A stretch of DNA of 64,000 nucleotides from Thermoguttaceae bacterium (GCA_017447865.1 JAFSMO010000007.1:62001-126000), one strand, 5' to 3'; shown: positions 33,501 through 42,397, counted from the first letter of the stretch. A program made the numbers and translations. The notes: generated by a model from the sequence alone, not told the origin.

Positions 33501-34311
33501 CGCGGCCCTTGAGCTGCGCCACAAGGAGGAGCGAATCGCCCATTTTCCCCTTTTCGAGCGGCTCGTCAGCGTACGCCTGGGGAAGCGTCAGTTCCCACTG
33601 GGTTTTCACGATCTTTCCGATCTCGCACTCCGTGTCGCGGATCCCGCAGCGGCCCGATTTGTGCGTTTTGTTTTTCTCGTACTTCCCGTCCGGGCAGTCG
33701 ATCCACGGACCGAGGCACCAGATGGAAAGCGTCGTTTTGCCCCAGTCGTCGGACGGGTCAATGTAATATTCCCCCGGGATCACGATTTTCTCGCCGCTTT
33801 TCCAGACGGGCTTCCCGCCGTCCGGGCTTTGCGGATCGCCGAGGATCAGCCAGCTTTTCCGGAACGTGGCGGTCTCGGGGCGCATCGTCGCGCGGATCTC
33901 GTCATTCATTTCCGGCAAAACGACCGGCCCGTACGCCTTTAGCGTCGATTCGTCCCACCCTTTGGTCGTGAGGAAGTAGATCGGCTGGACCCCTTTATCG
34001 TCGGCCTGGTAGTCGGGCATTCTGTAGCGGAAAACCAGCGTTTCGCCGCTTTTCGCGGGTTTCGGAGCACCGCCCCATGACGCGTAACCGATGTAGTTGC
34101 CCCTCTGCGACCAGTGCAGGTCCCCGCCGATTTTCTGACCATCGGGGATTTTTTTCGGGGTGATCTTCACCTCAAATTCCTGACCTGGAACTGCTTTTTC
34201 CGGGGCTTTGATCGTGAGCCAGTCGGACTCCACGACCTGCTCGGCACGCAGTCCGGCGCAGCTGAAAAGGACGAGGACGAACAAAAATGCGAGTGCAAAA
34301 CGGGGTTTCAT
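30538..34311 (-). CDS. Very large secreted glycoside-hydrolase-like protein with C-terminal CBM9-type domain
   Basis: 1257 residues. A signal peptide (MKPRFALAFLFVLVLFSCAG) is followed by beta-rich domains to about residue 400. A TIM barrel resembling GH5/GH39/GH42 enzymes comes next: VCRVWMSWKDFEPQRG, NHIQAWLLFDGFP, then IGFEWQNEIVPGD, where the Asn-Glu pair is a candidate acid/base. Further beta-sandwich domains follow, and near the C terminus a CBM9/DOMON-like domain: ISIDGDLSDFQKSAPI, FNYDENFLYLGVEVLDDRH, YELAMPWSDLGG. It has its own sigma-70-type promoter. The combination suggests a periplasmic or extracellular polysaccharide-degrading enzyme, but the GH family and substrate are unassigned and the nucleophile was not identified. 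Confidence 0.8.
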   Translation of the reverse strand: MKPRFALAFLFVLVLFSCAGLRAEQVVESDWLTIKAPEKAVPGQEFEVKITPKKIPDGQKIGGDLHWSQRGNYIGYASWGGAPKPAKSGETLVFRYRMPDYQADDKGVQPIYFLTTKGWDESTLKAYGPVVLPEMNDEIRATMRPETATFRKSWLILGDPQSPDGGKPVWKSGEKIVIPGEYYIDPSDDWGKTTLSIWCLGPWIDCPDGKYEKNKTHKSGRCGIRDTECEIGKIVKTQWELTLPQAYADEPLEKGKMGDSLLLVAQLKGRDNKNWPWQTRRGLPGVKAQGNCFTLSAPAPGNLFTYDEPVVMNVRATEKGRELQNEKLTWNVKNIEGKTLLSGSETFPPKEGKKLQIPLKLNEKGTFLFHAEIAGKDAREVTFARIPDLAKIIGGGPTPFGGQKFFGDEEAARAARRIGMSVCRVWMSWKDFEPQRGVFNEAAFKNMHEKLAVLRKNHIQAWLLFDGFPIWAIQNPKSYGGQFQAFPVLDADVERIITRLTKEFGNEIIGFEWQNEIVPGDACADPVAEYLRFCRVADAASKKVNPKLRNQIAGGLWPQSFRQNLIDAGIMEFTDILPVHYGTGSSVRAAWRDLASVGADSHAVVWDNETARGVSTWGMPLSEAMKQTEQTDFLFTHFPEELLAGCEKIVLFGGEASPSGDWSIFWADHSPRPSATAFAVLAYALADAKPIGEISVGKKDSLKLFERPKRGPVLVVSSIEKGGETVRLAVGKRAKLRKIDQQGNETELKNVDGFVTLNLTESPYLVEGGVPDVLRAQIVLSFPGTSSGTPTFTAVAGQTLEIPLRLTNGLERPVAGTVSLGSESVEFQKLKAGASRSVILKLSNVKAGTAQGVVTLKFRDAELPAVSRRIVINAVNPEEIGNLLQNAGFEQAEGQNADAAAAWGSSGKVGKRVPCKDPDAVGHGDFVYRFENTKGGYQSIWQGVPKLPTVGGEYVYSFWVHSDDLTTGSNLGGRTQEGKTWDWHWLQVFQAPKNQPTWRVVSKRLELPAGTVSVTAAPVCQGDGWTEIDNAQLVPYEGTDYAAFAPRAEKISIDGDLSDFQKSAPIPLLGENQVKALDPAYVWSPKNASAAAYFNYDENFLYLGVEVLDDRHVADRTEAECANYDSVRVAIHPMNRLPGEESRAFCFDLSSAAPGGSGKHTLYRPAEYSGGLKSGSLAKDSSVYDFVVKRDGNRTVYELAMPWSDLGGPAGIIGTKIGVSLRLTDCDAQKPAAYLLWGEGLYPAWSPSSFGVLTLTK

Positions 34312-34355
34312 GAGTGCAAAATCCTTTGTGCGAGAGTTGATGGAAATTTCACTTA

Positions 34356-34384
34356 ATTTTAGCCCAAGAGAGGGAAAAAGTCAA
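34356..34384 (-). promoter_or_regulatory. Promoter for the large secreted glycosidase-like gene
   Basis: TTGACT (34379-34384), 17-bp spacer, TAAAAT (34356-34361) on the minus strand, about 45 bp before the ATG. Confidence 0.75.
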
Positions 34385-34457
34385 GTATTCGCGAGAAAAA
34401 AAGAAAGATTTTCCGTGGAAACCTCTTAATTAATAGAATCAGGGGATTCCATGAAAA

Positions 34458-35426
34458 CTAAAAAAAGCACGACTTCAAATCGTAGAGCACGCTCCGCACG
34501 GGCTCGGGGTGGGTGAAGTACCCGCCGTTGAGCAGCTCGCGCAGGATGAAACCCGGGTGGTGTTTCGAGGCTTCCATGCGGGCGAGAAAGTGCCGCTTGT
34601 GACGGCGCAGATCCCGTAAAAAACGCTCGGTGCGCGGCGTCGCCGGGAGGGAAAGCGTGAACGTTTCCAGCGCGTCGATCAGCGTCGGATGCGTGCTTTG
34701 CAGCGTTTCGATGAATGCGTTGAAGTAGTGCCACCGGGAAGGATTCTCCCGCAGAAACGCCGCGGTCGGCGCCGTCGAATTGTTCTTTCCGTGAAGCCGG
34801 TACTGGATCAGCGGCTCGGGCTGAAACGCGAGTTTCGAGCTGAGCGCGAACGTGAGGTAAAACCAGACGTCGTGGCAGGCGATCCCCGCAGGAATCGGGA
34901 GCGACGGCGCCAAAAACTCCCGCCGCAGTGCCATGGTGCAGCCGGTCCAAAGCGTCATTTTCAGGTCCGTCGGGAAGAAAAAGCGCCAAAATTTGTGCAG
35001 GTGCATCCGCGTGACGAATTCGAGGAGATTCATCCCCTGGTCGTTCCCTTCGGCGTCGATGATCTGTGCGTCGGAGGTCACCAGGCCGAGCTCCGGGTCG
35101 GCCCCAAACGCCTCAAGCGTCCGCTGAATGCGGCACGGAAACCAAACGTCGTCGTGGTCCGCGAGGAAAATGACGTCGCCCCGGCAGAGCGAAACGGCCT
35201 GGCCGAAATTCTGAGTGTAGCCGAGATTCTGCGGGTTTTTCTGGATTCTGACCGGAAAAGGAACTTCTGCTGCCCAGCGTTCCAAAATCGAAATGGTTTC
35301 GTCCGTCGAGCCGTCGTCACAGACCACCACCTCGTCCGGAAGCACGCTTTGGGACGCGATGCTGGCGAGCTGGAACGGTAAAAAGCGCGCACTGTTGAAG
35401 GTGCAAATGGCGACGGAAGTTTGCAT
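34458..35426 (-). CDS. Glycosyltransferase family 2
   Basis: 322 residues with a GT-A fold at the N terminus: TSVAICTFNSARFLPFQLAS, VVVCDDGSTDETISILE, and GDVIFLADHDDVWFP, where the DHDD takes the place of the DxD metal site. The second half (PAGIACHDVWFYLTF, LIQYRLHGKNNS) fits rhamnosyl- or other hexosyltransferases of cell-surface polysaccharide synthesis. No membrane helices are seen. It lies 39 bp downstream of the propeller/haem gene on the same strand. Donor and acceptor sugars cannot be inferred. Confidence 0.92.
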   Translation of the reverse strand: MQTSVAICTFNSARFLPFQLASIASQSVLPDEVVVCDDGSTDETISILERWAAEVPFPVRIQKNPQNLGYTQNFGQAVSLCRGDVIFLADHDDVWFPCRIQRTLEAFGADPELGLVTSDAQIIDAEGNDQGMNLLEFVTRMHLHKFWRFFFPTDLKMTLWTGCTMALRREFLAPSLPIPAGIACHDVWFYLTFALSSKLAFQPEPLIQYRLHGKNNSTAPTAAFLRENPSRWHYFNAFIETLQSTHPTLIDALETFTLSLPATPRTERFLRDLRRHKRHFLARMEASKHHPGFILRELLNGGYFTHPEPVRSVLYDLKSCFF

Positions 35427-35465
35427 GGGGTGGTTGGTGGCTGAGGAAGTGGTAACTGAAAACTT

Positions 35466-37379
35466 TTAGAGCGAAAGCACGAACGCCTCGAGGTCCCGGA
35501 GCTCGGAATCGGTCAGGGGCGCGGTGAAGCCGTGCTTTCCGTCTTTCAAAAGGTCAAAAATGGTCCGGAAACGGCCGTCGTGCAGGTACGGGGCGGTCCG
35601 CCAGCACTCACGAAGCGTTGGCGTATCGAGCGGGCGCGTCTCGTAAGCCGTCTCCGTTCCGACGCGGTGGAGGCGGCAGTCCGTGTAAAACTCCCCGGTG
35701 TGGCACGAGGCGCACTGGGTTTTCGGGCCGAAAAAAAGCCTGCGGCCGCGCTGGATGGAGGCGTTCACCTCCGGGTTTTCCTCGGCCTCCCGCAGGATCG
35801 GCGCTTTGCGGGCTTTGAGGGCCGAGAGGTATGCGTCCATTGCGAGCGCGTCCTTTTCCCGCGGCTCGGTGAAGTGGATCAACTCGACCCCTTTCCGGAC
35901 GGCGGCCTCGGCGTTCTCGCGGACTCCCGTGGCCATCGCGGGGGCCGTGAAGTGGGCGTAAAGGAGGCTTTTCGTGTTCTTCGGGGTGCCGGAACCGTCG
36001 TTCAGGAGGTCCCAGTTCAGCGCGTCCGACCGGGCATCCGGGTGGCACGTCGCGCAGCTCTGCCAGTGCTCGAAGCAAAGGAAACCGTCGTTGAAAAGGC
36101 TTTCCCCTTGACGTGCCAGAGTCGGGCGGGGAATCGCCTCATTGGGATTGAGTTGGATCGTCCGGCCGGTATTGAACGGGTTTTCGGCGATCAGGATCCG
36201 GTCCACCGAGTCCGAAAAGACGCAGGCCGCGTAAGCGTAGAGGCGTTTCTGACCGTTTTCCCCGGTTTCCTCGCCGATCGTGACGGCTCTCGGACCTTTT
36301 CCTGACGTGCAAACGCGGCGCTGGACCGGGATCAAGTCCCCAGCGTGGTCGGGCGTGGCCCCGATCGACGGGTAAGGGGCCAGACTGCTGAGGAAATGCG
36401 GGTGCATCGCGACGCGGTCGATGACGCTCACCTCCATCGTGCCGGCGTGCGAAATCACGAGCCAGCGGCCGTCTTTCGAGCAGGTGATCCCCCACGGATT
36501 CGCGGCGGCAAATTCCAGATGGTCGAGCGTCAGCGTTCCTTCTCGCTCGCCGGTCTGGAGGTTGATGAAACTCACCGCGTTCATGTTGATCCAGCCCCCT
36601 TTGACCTGGCCGGTCGGGATCGCGTAGCTTCCCATGGAGTGCAGAACGTACGCGAACTGGCCGTCGGGCGAGACGCAAACGCCGCGCATGTTGATCGTCC
36701 CGTTCGGAAACTCGACCAGGCGGGTTTCCAGCGTTTCCGTGTCGACGAGGGCCGCGTGGCCGGGGAGCCAGTACTCATCCGCAGTGGTGGCGTCGATCAG
36801 GAGGTTGGAAACGACCAGCGTCTTTCCGTCGGGTGAGACGGCGCACGCGAACGGTTCGCGTTCCATCGGGATCTTTGCCGTGATGGCGTGCTTTTCAACG
36901 TCCACCACTTCCACGCGGTTTTGAAATCGGGCGCAAAGGTAAACGCGCGTTTCGTCGGGATCAAGGACCGGCGACTGCGGCCCCTCGCCGACTTCTGCCT
37001 GCCAGAGCGTTTCACCCGTCTGCGCGTCGAGGCAAAGCAAAGCGGGATTTTTGAGCGTCGGGGCAGGGCGCGTCGGAAGAAGCGACTGCGCGTTGGGGTC
37101 GCACGTGACGAAAAGCCGATTTCCGTCCCGGGAAAGCGTGAAGCCCGTCGGGGACGCTGGGAGCGGGATCCGCTGGAAAACGGAGTCAAAGCGGGTTTCC
37201 GTTTTGAGAATTTCGGCCGAATCGAAGCAGGCGGTGAAGAGAATCTGACCGTCGTGGGAAAGCGCAACGTCGCACGGTCCCAGCCAGTCTTGAGCCCACA
37301 GAACCGGAACGTGGATGAATGCGAAAACGCAAAAGCAAAAAGTGAAAATGAAGGAAAAAGAGAGAGGGAAAGCTTTCAT
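35466..37379 (-). CDS. Secreted beta-propeller protein fused to a di-haem peroxidase/MauG-like domain
   Basis: 637 residues from the ATG at 37377-37379. An alternative ATG at 37397 overlaps the upstream stop as ATGA and adds six residues. A signal peptide ends near VLWAQDW. Residues about 20-370 show YVTN-type propeller blades (CDVALSHDGQILFTACFDS, GFTLSRDGNRLFVTCDP, FACAVSPDGKTLVVSN). The C-terminal part has two haem-binding motifs, CATCH and CASCH, with the RGRRLFFG and PYLHDGRF patterns of cytochrome c peroxidase/MauG enzymes. It would act in the periplasm and reduce peroxide or oxidise an unknown partner. It is translationally coupled to the acetyltransferase-like gene upstream. Confidence 0.88.
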   Translation of the reverse strand: MKAFPLSFSFIFTFCFCVFAFIHVPVLWAQDWLGPCDVALSHDGQILFTACFDSAEILKTETRFDSVFQRIPLPASPTGFTLSRDGNRLFVTCDPNAQSLLPTRPAPTLKNPALLCLDAQTGETLWQAEVGEGPQSPVLDPDETRVYLCARFQNRVEVVDVEKHAITAKIPMEREPFACAVSPDGKTLVVSNLLIDATTADEYWLPGHAALVDTETLETRLVEFPNGTINMRGVCVSPDGQFAYVLHSMGSYAIPTGQVKGGWINMNAVSFINLQTGEREGTLTLDHLEFAAANPWGITCSKDGRWLVISHAGTMEVSVIDRVAMHPHFLSSLAPYPSIGATPDHAGDLIPVQRRVCTSGKGPRAVTIGEETGENGQKRLYAYAACVFSDSVDRILIAENPFNTGRTIQLNPNEAIPRPTLARQGESLFNDGFLCFEHWQSCATCHPDARSDALNWDLLNDGSGTPKNTKSLLYAHFTAPAMATGVRENAEAAVRKGVELIHFTEPREKDALAMDAYLSALKARKAPILREAEENPEVNASIQRGRRLFFGPKTQCASCHTGEFYTDCRLHRVGTETAYETRPLDTPTLRECWRTAPYLHDGRFRTIFDLLKDGKHGFTAPLTDSELRDLEAFVLSL

Positions 37380-37393
37380 TTTCCGATCCTCTC

Positions 37394-38542
37394 TCATTTT
37401 GCGTACTCGTAAAGCTCGTATTCTTTGTAGGGGATTCCTCCGCAGCGCTCGATGACCACGTTCACCGCGTGATTATCGCAGTAGGTCCAACCCAGTTCGG
37501 CCCCCTGGTAGCCGCTTTCAAGGCCGTGCTTCAGCGTATTGTACACGAGGATCTCCACGATCCCGCGCCGACGGTACTGCGGATCGACGCACATGACCAT
37601 CATGCGGCAGGAGGTGATCTTGCGGCGGTAATACAAAAACTTCAGGAAGCCAAACGGGAGCAATGTGCCATTCAGGTGGATGAGCGCCTCGTTCAGGTCC
37701 GGAAGCGTGATGGAAAATCCAACCGGTTTTTCTCCGTCAAAAGCCAGAAAAATGTGCTTCGGGTCCGCGTGCTGGACCATCTGGTGCGCCATGACTTCCA
37801 TTTCCCCAATGCTCAGCTCGGCGTACTGCCAATTATCGCGCATGGAAGTATTGTACACTTCGCGGCAGATCCGGATCTCTTTCTCAAAATTCGTCGGATC
37901 AAAGGATCGGTAGGTGATCGCAGAACGTTTTTTGAACCAGTCGATTCGTTTCTGCCATTTTTGCAGCATTTCGTTGGAACGTCCAAACCACCACGCATAA
38001 AGCCCCTGACATTTGACCGCCCCGGCGTCCTTAACAAGCTGGGCGTAATACTGGGGATTGTGGCACATGCCGATTTTGGGCGGCGTATCGAATCCTTTGA
38101 TCTGCATTCCGATGTCGTAATTGGTCGAAAAAGTCATGGGACCAAGGATCTTTTCGCGGCCGTGATTCTCGCGGCACCAGTCGTAAGCGGCGTCCAAAAG
38201 GGCTTTTGCGGCCTGCGTGTCCTCAAAGCACTCAAACATTCCCCACGTGCCGAGATTGGTTCCTTTGCGATTATTGGTGATGGGATCGTCAGACGCGAGG
38301 ATGCGCCCTACAGGTTCGCCGTTACGAAACGCCAGGAACGCTTGTGCGGTACCAAATTCATAAAAAGGATGCTTTTTGGGTTCCAGAAAAGTATAAATTT
38401 CACTTTTCATGGGAGGAACCCAGTTCGGATCGTTTTTATAAATCGTCCAAGGGAAATTCACAAATATTTTGCGCTGGGCAGGAGTCTTGACCGGCACAAT
38501 CTGAATTTCGGTCTGGTTTGGATTGGAGGTTGGTGCGTTCAT
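37394..38542 (-). CDS. GNAT-like N-acetyltransferase-fold protein
   Basis: 382 residues, no signal peptide. The first part reads NFPWTIYKNDPNWVPPMKSE and AFLAFRNGEPVGRILA, the latter like a GNAT beta-strand region. ILGPMTFSTNYDIGMQIKGF follows. The C-terminal half has MVMCVDPQYRRRGIVEILVY, which matches the acetyl-CoA-binding RRxGxG/A-type loop. Length and motifs fit the long, uncharacterised GNAT family found next to lipid or envelope genes in several phyla. The stop overlaps the next gene's possible start. Substrate unknown. Confidence 0.78.
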   Translation of the reverse strand: MNAPTSNPNQTEIQIVPVKTPAQRKIFVNFPWTIYKNDPNWVPPMKSEIYTFLEPKKHPFYEFGTAQAFLAFRNGEPVGRILASDDPITNNRKGTNLGTWGMFECFEDTQAAKALLDAAYDWCRENHGREKILGPMTFSTNYDIGMQIKGFDTPPKIGMCHNPQYYAQLVKDAGAVKCQGLYAWWFGRSNEMLQKWQKRIDWFKKRSAITYRSFDPTNFEKEIRICREVYNTSMRDNWQYAELSIGEMEVMAHQMVQHADPKHIFLAFDGEKPVGFSITLPDLNEALIHLNGTLLPFGFLKFLYYRRKITSCRMMVMCVDPQYRRRGIVEILVYNTLKHGLESGYQGAELGWTYCDNHAVNVVIERCGGIPYKEYELYEYAK

Positions 38543-38603
38543 TGGGTTTTATTTGATGGAGTCACGAAACCAGGCAGTGGACGGACTGCCTACGTAAATC
38601 ATT

Positions 38604-39614
38604 TCATTCCCCGGTGGATGGGTCTGATTCCGTTTCTTCTTTTTCTTCTTTAGCGTCCTCTTCGGAGCATTTCCCGGCAGCCAAACCGGAGTCAGACGGG
38701 TCCATTGGCAATGTGCCGTCTTCCGTGTACATGTCGTTGTGCTGCGTATAGGAAACGCGGAAGCAGAGGAGTTTCTGCTCGGTCCCTGATTCTGCCTCTT
38801 CATCCGTGAAGAAGAACGAACCGACGTTTCCGCTCATTTCCGGTCGGGAAGTCATCACGACGAACTGACCCGGCTGAACCGTGATTTCACTGTGCAAGGA
38901 GTCAAACGCCCGTTTGGGACGCGCGGTTGCCATCGTGACAGAACCGGCATCGTACTGAAATGTCTGGCGCGGCTGGCCGTACTGGACTTCTGGCAAAAGG
39001 TCCAGCGTGACGCTCCCGTCGCCCCGGGTCTGCGTCCGGATGACCATGACCGCCTGGCCATCATTGAACGTTTCACCGCCCAAGGCCCCGTTCTCATTGA
39101 AAAGGATCGTGGACTGCTTTTTCACGTTCGAAACATTCACTTCGTTTTTCTGACCGTTGCGGGAGGCGATCGTCTTGCGGACGACTGTCTGATTGGCCAG
39201 TTCATCCAGCCGGATCGTCGTAACGATCTGGGAAGGATCCACATCATCGCGGGTTTTCAAAATTCGCAAAAACGAGGAGGGAAGCTGATTCCCGATCAAA
39301 CCGGCGCGAAAACCGTTGGCGGTAAGTTCCCGACGCAGGGCGGCTGAAAAAACCTGCTCATCGACGTCTTTCCAAAGGGTCGAATTCAACTCGGGGTCGT
39401 TAAACGGGCAGCGGACGATGAAAACTTCCAAAAGGACCGTTTCGGAATTGGCGAGCCGACCTGAAAGGAGGAAGTCATCATCCTGAACCGGAGTGTTCGG
39501 CGTGCTTTTCGTCAGCAGCAGCATGTTGGACTGGCATCCTGAAAAGGCAAGAGCCCCCAGCGTCAGGCAAATGACTGCGCAAAGGAAACGGATTGGCGAC
39601 GCAAACTGACTCAT
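38604..39614 (-). CDS. Predicted lipoprotein of unknown function
   Basis: 336 residues. The N terminus (RFLCAVICLTLGALAFSGCQ) ends in a lipobox-like LAFSGC, predicting a lipid-anchored envelope protein. The body is predicted globular (VLLEVFIVRCPFNDPEL, IVTTIRLDELANQTVVRK, GQFVVMTSRPEMSGN), with an acidic Lys/Glu-rich C-terminal tail. I do not recognise a named family. It is first in a run of four co-directional genes (39614 to 34458) and has its own promoter. The context (GNAT, di-haem protein, GT2) suggests envelope biology without specifying a role. Confidence 0.75.
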   Translation of the reverse strand: MSQFASPIRFLCAVICLTLGALAFSGCQSNMLLLTKSTPNTPVQDDDFLLSGRLANSETVLLEVFIVRCPFNDPELNSTLWKDVDEQVFSAALRRELTANGFRAGLIGNQLPSSFLRILKTRDDVDPSQIVTTIRLDELANQTVVRKTIASRNGQKNEVNVSNVKKQSTILFNENGALGGETFNDGQAVMVIRTQTRGDGSVTLDLLPEVQYGQPRQTFQYDAGSVTMATARPKRAFDSLHSEITVQPGQFVVMTSRPEMSGNVGSFFFTDEEAESGTEQKLLCFRVSYTQHNDMYTEDGTLPMDPSDSGLAAGKCSEEDAKEEKEETESDPSTGE

Positions 39615-39657
39615 TGCTCAAAATCAGGAAAAAAACGAAAAGACCGCATTTATATCA

Positions 39658-39686
39658 AGTGTAACTCTTTTACCTGATTTTGTCAA
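39658..39686 (-). promoter_or_regulatory. Candidate promoter for the lipoprotein gene and its downstream genes
   Basis: TTGACA (39681-39686), 17-bp spacer, TACACT (39658-39663) on the minus strand. Perfect -35, weak -10. Confidence 0.5.
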
Positions 39687-39863
39687 TGTGTATTTCCTCT
39701 TTAAATCGGTTTTTTTTATGAAAAATCAAGATTCTATTCCGTAAATCCGATTTAATTTATCGGAGATCGATTCAGGAATCAGGAGTTTGGATCCCGATCC
39801 CTCATTCCTCTTTCATTTTCATTCGTTCCTTCACCCAATTCTCTTTTCCGTTAAAATTCCCTC

Positions 39864-41192
39864 ATGACCTCCATTTTACTTTCCCCTGTTTCTTCGCCAA
39901 TCCACGCGGAAATGACCCCGCCCGGGTCGAAAAGCATCACCAATCGAGCGTTGGCGATTGCCGCCGCCGCGGAGGGGGAATCGTTGCTGACCGGTGCGCT
40001 CGATTCCGAAGATACGCAAATGATGATGGGCGCTCTGCGAAAAATGGGCGTTCAGCTCGAACACGATCCCGCCACTGCGGAAATCCGCGTCCACGGAAAC
40101 GGTGGAGCGTTTCAGAAGACGAAAACTGACGGAAAGTCAGACCTGAAAAACGAGCCGGTGGAGCTTTTTTGCGGGAACAGTGGGACGACGATCCGGTTTC
40201 TGACCGCGATGTGCGCGAACGCCCACGGTCTGTTTCGGCTGGACGGCGTGGAAAGGATGCGCCAGCGCCCGTTGGGGGACCTGCTGGACGGTCTGCGTCA
40301 GCTCGGCGTTCGGGTGGAGGCGGAACTTGGAAATGACTGCCCACCGGTTCTGCTTCACGCGGACGGGATCCCGGGCGGCCGCGCGGTGATTCCCGGCAAT
40401 ATTTCGAGCCAGTTCCTCAGCGGCCTCCTGATGGCGGTTCCATACGCGAGGGAAGAGACCACGATCGCCATTTCCGGCGGGCTGGTTTCAAGGCCGTACA
40501 TTACCATGACCATGGAGGTCATGCGCGCGTTTGGCGTGACGGCGGACGAGCCAGAGGAATGCGTTTTCAGGATCTCGGCCGGGCAAAAATACCGGGGGAT
40601 CCGGTACGTGATCGAGCCGGACGCTTCCGCGGCCAGTTACTTCTTCGCGGCGGCGGCCGTGGCGGGGGGGGAAATGACCGTCTGGAACCTCACGAAAAAC
40701 GCCCTTCAGGGGGACGTCGGTTTCTGCGACTGCCTCGCGAAAATGGGCTGCGAGGTCGAGTACCTTGCCGACGCGATCCGGGTGCGGCGTGCGCCGGGTG
40801 CACCTCTGCATGGGATCGAAACGGATATGCACTTCATCAGCGACACGGCGCAGACGCTCTCCGTCGTGGCCCTCTTTGCGGACTCGCCGACCACGATCCG
40901 GAACGTGGCCAATATGCGGGTCAAGGAAACGGATCGGATCCATGCGGTTGTGACGGAACTGCGAAAATTTGGGGCCGAAGTCGAAGAATTTGAGGACGGA
41001 ATGACGATCCAGCCCCTCAAACAATCGCCGCCGGCGGTAGAGGTGGAAACGTATAACGACCACCGGATGGCCATGAGTTTCGCCATCGCGGGGCTGCGGC
41101 TTTCAGGGGTGACGATCCTGGATCCCGGCTGCACGGTGAAAACTTACCCGGGCTTCTGGGACGATCTGGAAAAAATCAAAAACGGGCGTTAA
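39864..41192 (+). CDS. aroA: 3-phosphoshikimate 1-carboxyvinyltransferase (EPSP synthase)
   Basis: 442 residues, standard length. Joins shikimate-3-phosphate and phosphoenolpyruvate in aromatic amino acid synthesis. Motifs are PPGSKSITNRALAIAAAA, FCGNSGTTIRFLTA, RMRQRPLGDLLDGLRQLG, and near the C terminus MRVKETDRIHAVVTELR and NDHRMAMSFAIAGLR. The start at 39864 gives the short leading strand usual in the family; no good ribosome site is seen. No other shikimate gene is present in the window. A terminator follows. Confidence 0.97.
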   Translation: MTSILLSPVSSPIHAEMTPPGSKSITNRALAIAAAAEGESLLTGALDSEDTQMMMGALRKMGVQLEHDPATAEIRVHGNGGAFQKTKTDGKSDLKNEPVELFCGNSGTTIRFLTAMCANAHGLFRLDGVERMRQRPLGDLLDGLRQLGVRVEAELGNDCPPVLLHADGIPGGRAVIPGNISSQFLSGLLMAVPYAREETTIAISGGLVSRPYITMTMEVMRAFGVTADEPEECVFRISAGQKYRGIRYVIEPDASAASYFFAAAAVAGGEMTVWNLTKNALQGDVGFCDCLAKMGCEVEYLADAIRVRRAPGAPLHGIETDMHFISDTAQTLSVVALFADSPTTIRNVANMRVKETDRIHAVVTELRKFGAEVEEFEDGMTIQPLKQSPPAVEVETYNDHRMAMSFAIAGLRLSGVTILDPGCTVKTYPGFWDDLEKIKNGR

Positions 41193-41201
41193 AAAACAAA
41201 T

Positions 41202-41261
41202 CAGGCGTGAACGATCTGGTGCTTTTTGCTTCGCATCGGAAGGTTCACGCCTGGTTTTTTT
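41202..41261 (+). terminator. Rho-independent terminator of aroA
   Basis: AGGCGTGAACGAT and ATCGGAAGGTTCACGCCT form a long stem with a small bulge, followed by GGTTTTTTTG. Confidence 0.8.
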
Positions 41262-41311
41262 GACGCTTTAGCCGTGTAAGTTCTTGCCGCGGAAGTGCTG
41301 TGCCGCAGTGA

Positions 41312-42322
41312 TTACTGGTTCAGGTTCACTGCCTGACCGTCGTTCCGGACGCCCAAATAGTAGTGGGTCTCCTGGTCGATGGAGTAGGAAATGCGCTGAA
41401 TGGAACCGTCGCACATGCACATTCCGAAGGAACCGGAGTGGGGTGCACCGAAACGCATGGAGTACTCATCGTAACCGGCGCGGTCCTGCATCGGCGTGCT
41501 GGTCGAGGCTTTGTACGTGACGCGGCAATTATCGCAGTCCGAGCCGACCCAGACGCCGTTATCGTCGCTGGAGCTTCCGGCGGTTTCGTAGGCGTCCGAT
41601 TTCAGGTACTTTTCGCCGATCAGGTACGTGTTGGTCGTTCCGTCGCGAATCTGCCCGATTGTGACCTCACTGCATGAGAAAACCACGCCGTTTGCCGTTT
41701 GGGTGGGCCAACTTCTGTTCCTGTTATATTCGTTGGCTTGGGAGTAGGAGCTCGGGTAAATGCGCGCTTCGCCTGGATTCGAGACGTTGCCGCCGTAATT
41801 GGCCGCGTAGTCCGCCTTGGCAAGCATACAGGATCCGGTGGTTTTCAGGCTTGCGACGTCCGCGTTGATCAGCGAGTCGTTCGCCCCAGGGTAAATTTTG
41901 GCGGAACGGCGGGACGGGCAGTATAAAGCCGCCACGGGGGTTTGCAACGTGACGGAGGCGTTAACTTTGTCCGGCGTGTCGGGCTGACCGTTCGAGGCCA
42001 GCTTGTATAGGGCGTCCTGCTCGAGGAACGGAAGGAGTGAAAACGTCCAGCCACCTGGTTGATTCCGGTTCAGGCCGCGGTCCGGGTCGCCGGTGAATCC
42101 CCAATGCCAGCCGCCGGACGGGAATTTTTGGGTCGTTGATTCATGATTCAGGGAGGCGAGACCGAGGTTTTTCAAATTGTTCCCGCACTGCATTTGACGG
42201 GCGGCCTCACGAGCCTGCTGAACGGCTGGGAGGAGCAGTCCGACCAGCATTCCAATGATCGCAATCACGACCAAAAGCTCAACGAGTGTGAAACCAGCGT
42301 GGATTTTTCTGTGGTGATTCAT
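41312..42322 (-). CDS. DUF1559-family type II pseudopilin
   Basis: 336 residues. The prepilin leader is HAGFTLVELLVVIAIIGMLV, cleaved after Gly and followed by a membrane/pilus helix. Next comes LLPAVQQAREAARQMQCGNNLKNLGLA, typical of DUF1559. The C terminus has HSGSFGMCMCDGS, the H-X9-DG motif of the family. These proteins are hugely expanded in planctomycetes and are thought to be pseudopilins of type II-like systems, though their function is unclear. The gene has a strong promoter (42370-42397) and stands alone. This is the best single lineage marker in the window. Confidence 0.97.
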   Translation of the reverse strand: MNHHRKIHAGFTLVELLVVIAIIGMLVGLLLPAVQQAREAARQMQCGNNLKNLGLASLNHESTTQKFPSGGWHWGFTGDPDRGLNRNQPGGWTFSLLPFLEQDALYKLASNGQPDTPDKVNASVTLQTPVAALYCPSRRSAKIYPGANDSLINADVASLKTTGSCMLAKADYAANYGGNVSNPGEARIYPSSYSQANEYNRNRSWPTQTANGVVFSCSEVTIGQIRDGTTNTYLIGEKYLKSDAYETAGSSSDDNGVWVGSDCDNCRVTYKASTSTPMQDRAGYDEYSMRFGAPHSGSFGMCMCDGSIQRISYSIDQETHYYLGVRNDGQAVNLNQ

Positions 42323-42369
42323 AGTCTGTTTCGCACAAAATTTCTTTGAAAAATAAAACTCCTTTACTT

Positions 42370-42397
42370 ATTATACGCATAAAAAGTTTTTTTTCAA
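42370..42397 (-). promoter_or_regulatory. Promoter for the DUF1559 pseudopilin gene
   Basis: TTGAAA (42392-42397), 16-bp spacer, TATAAT (42370-42375) on the minus strand, GCG before the -10. Confidence 0.8.
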
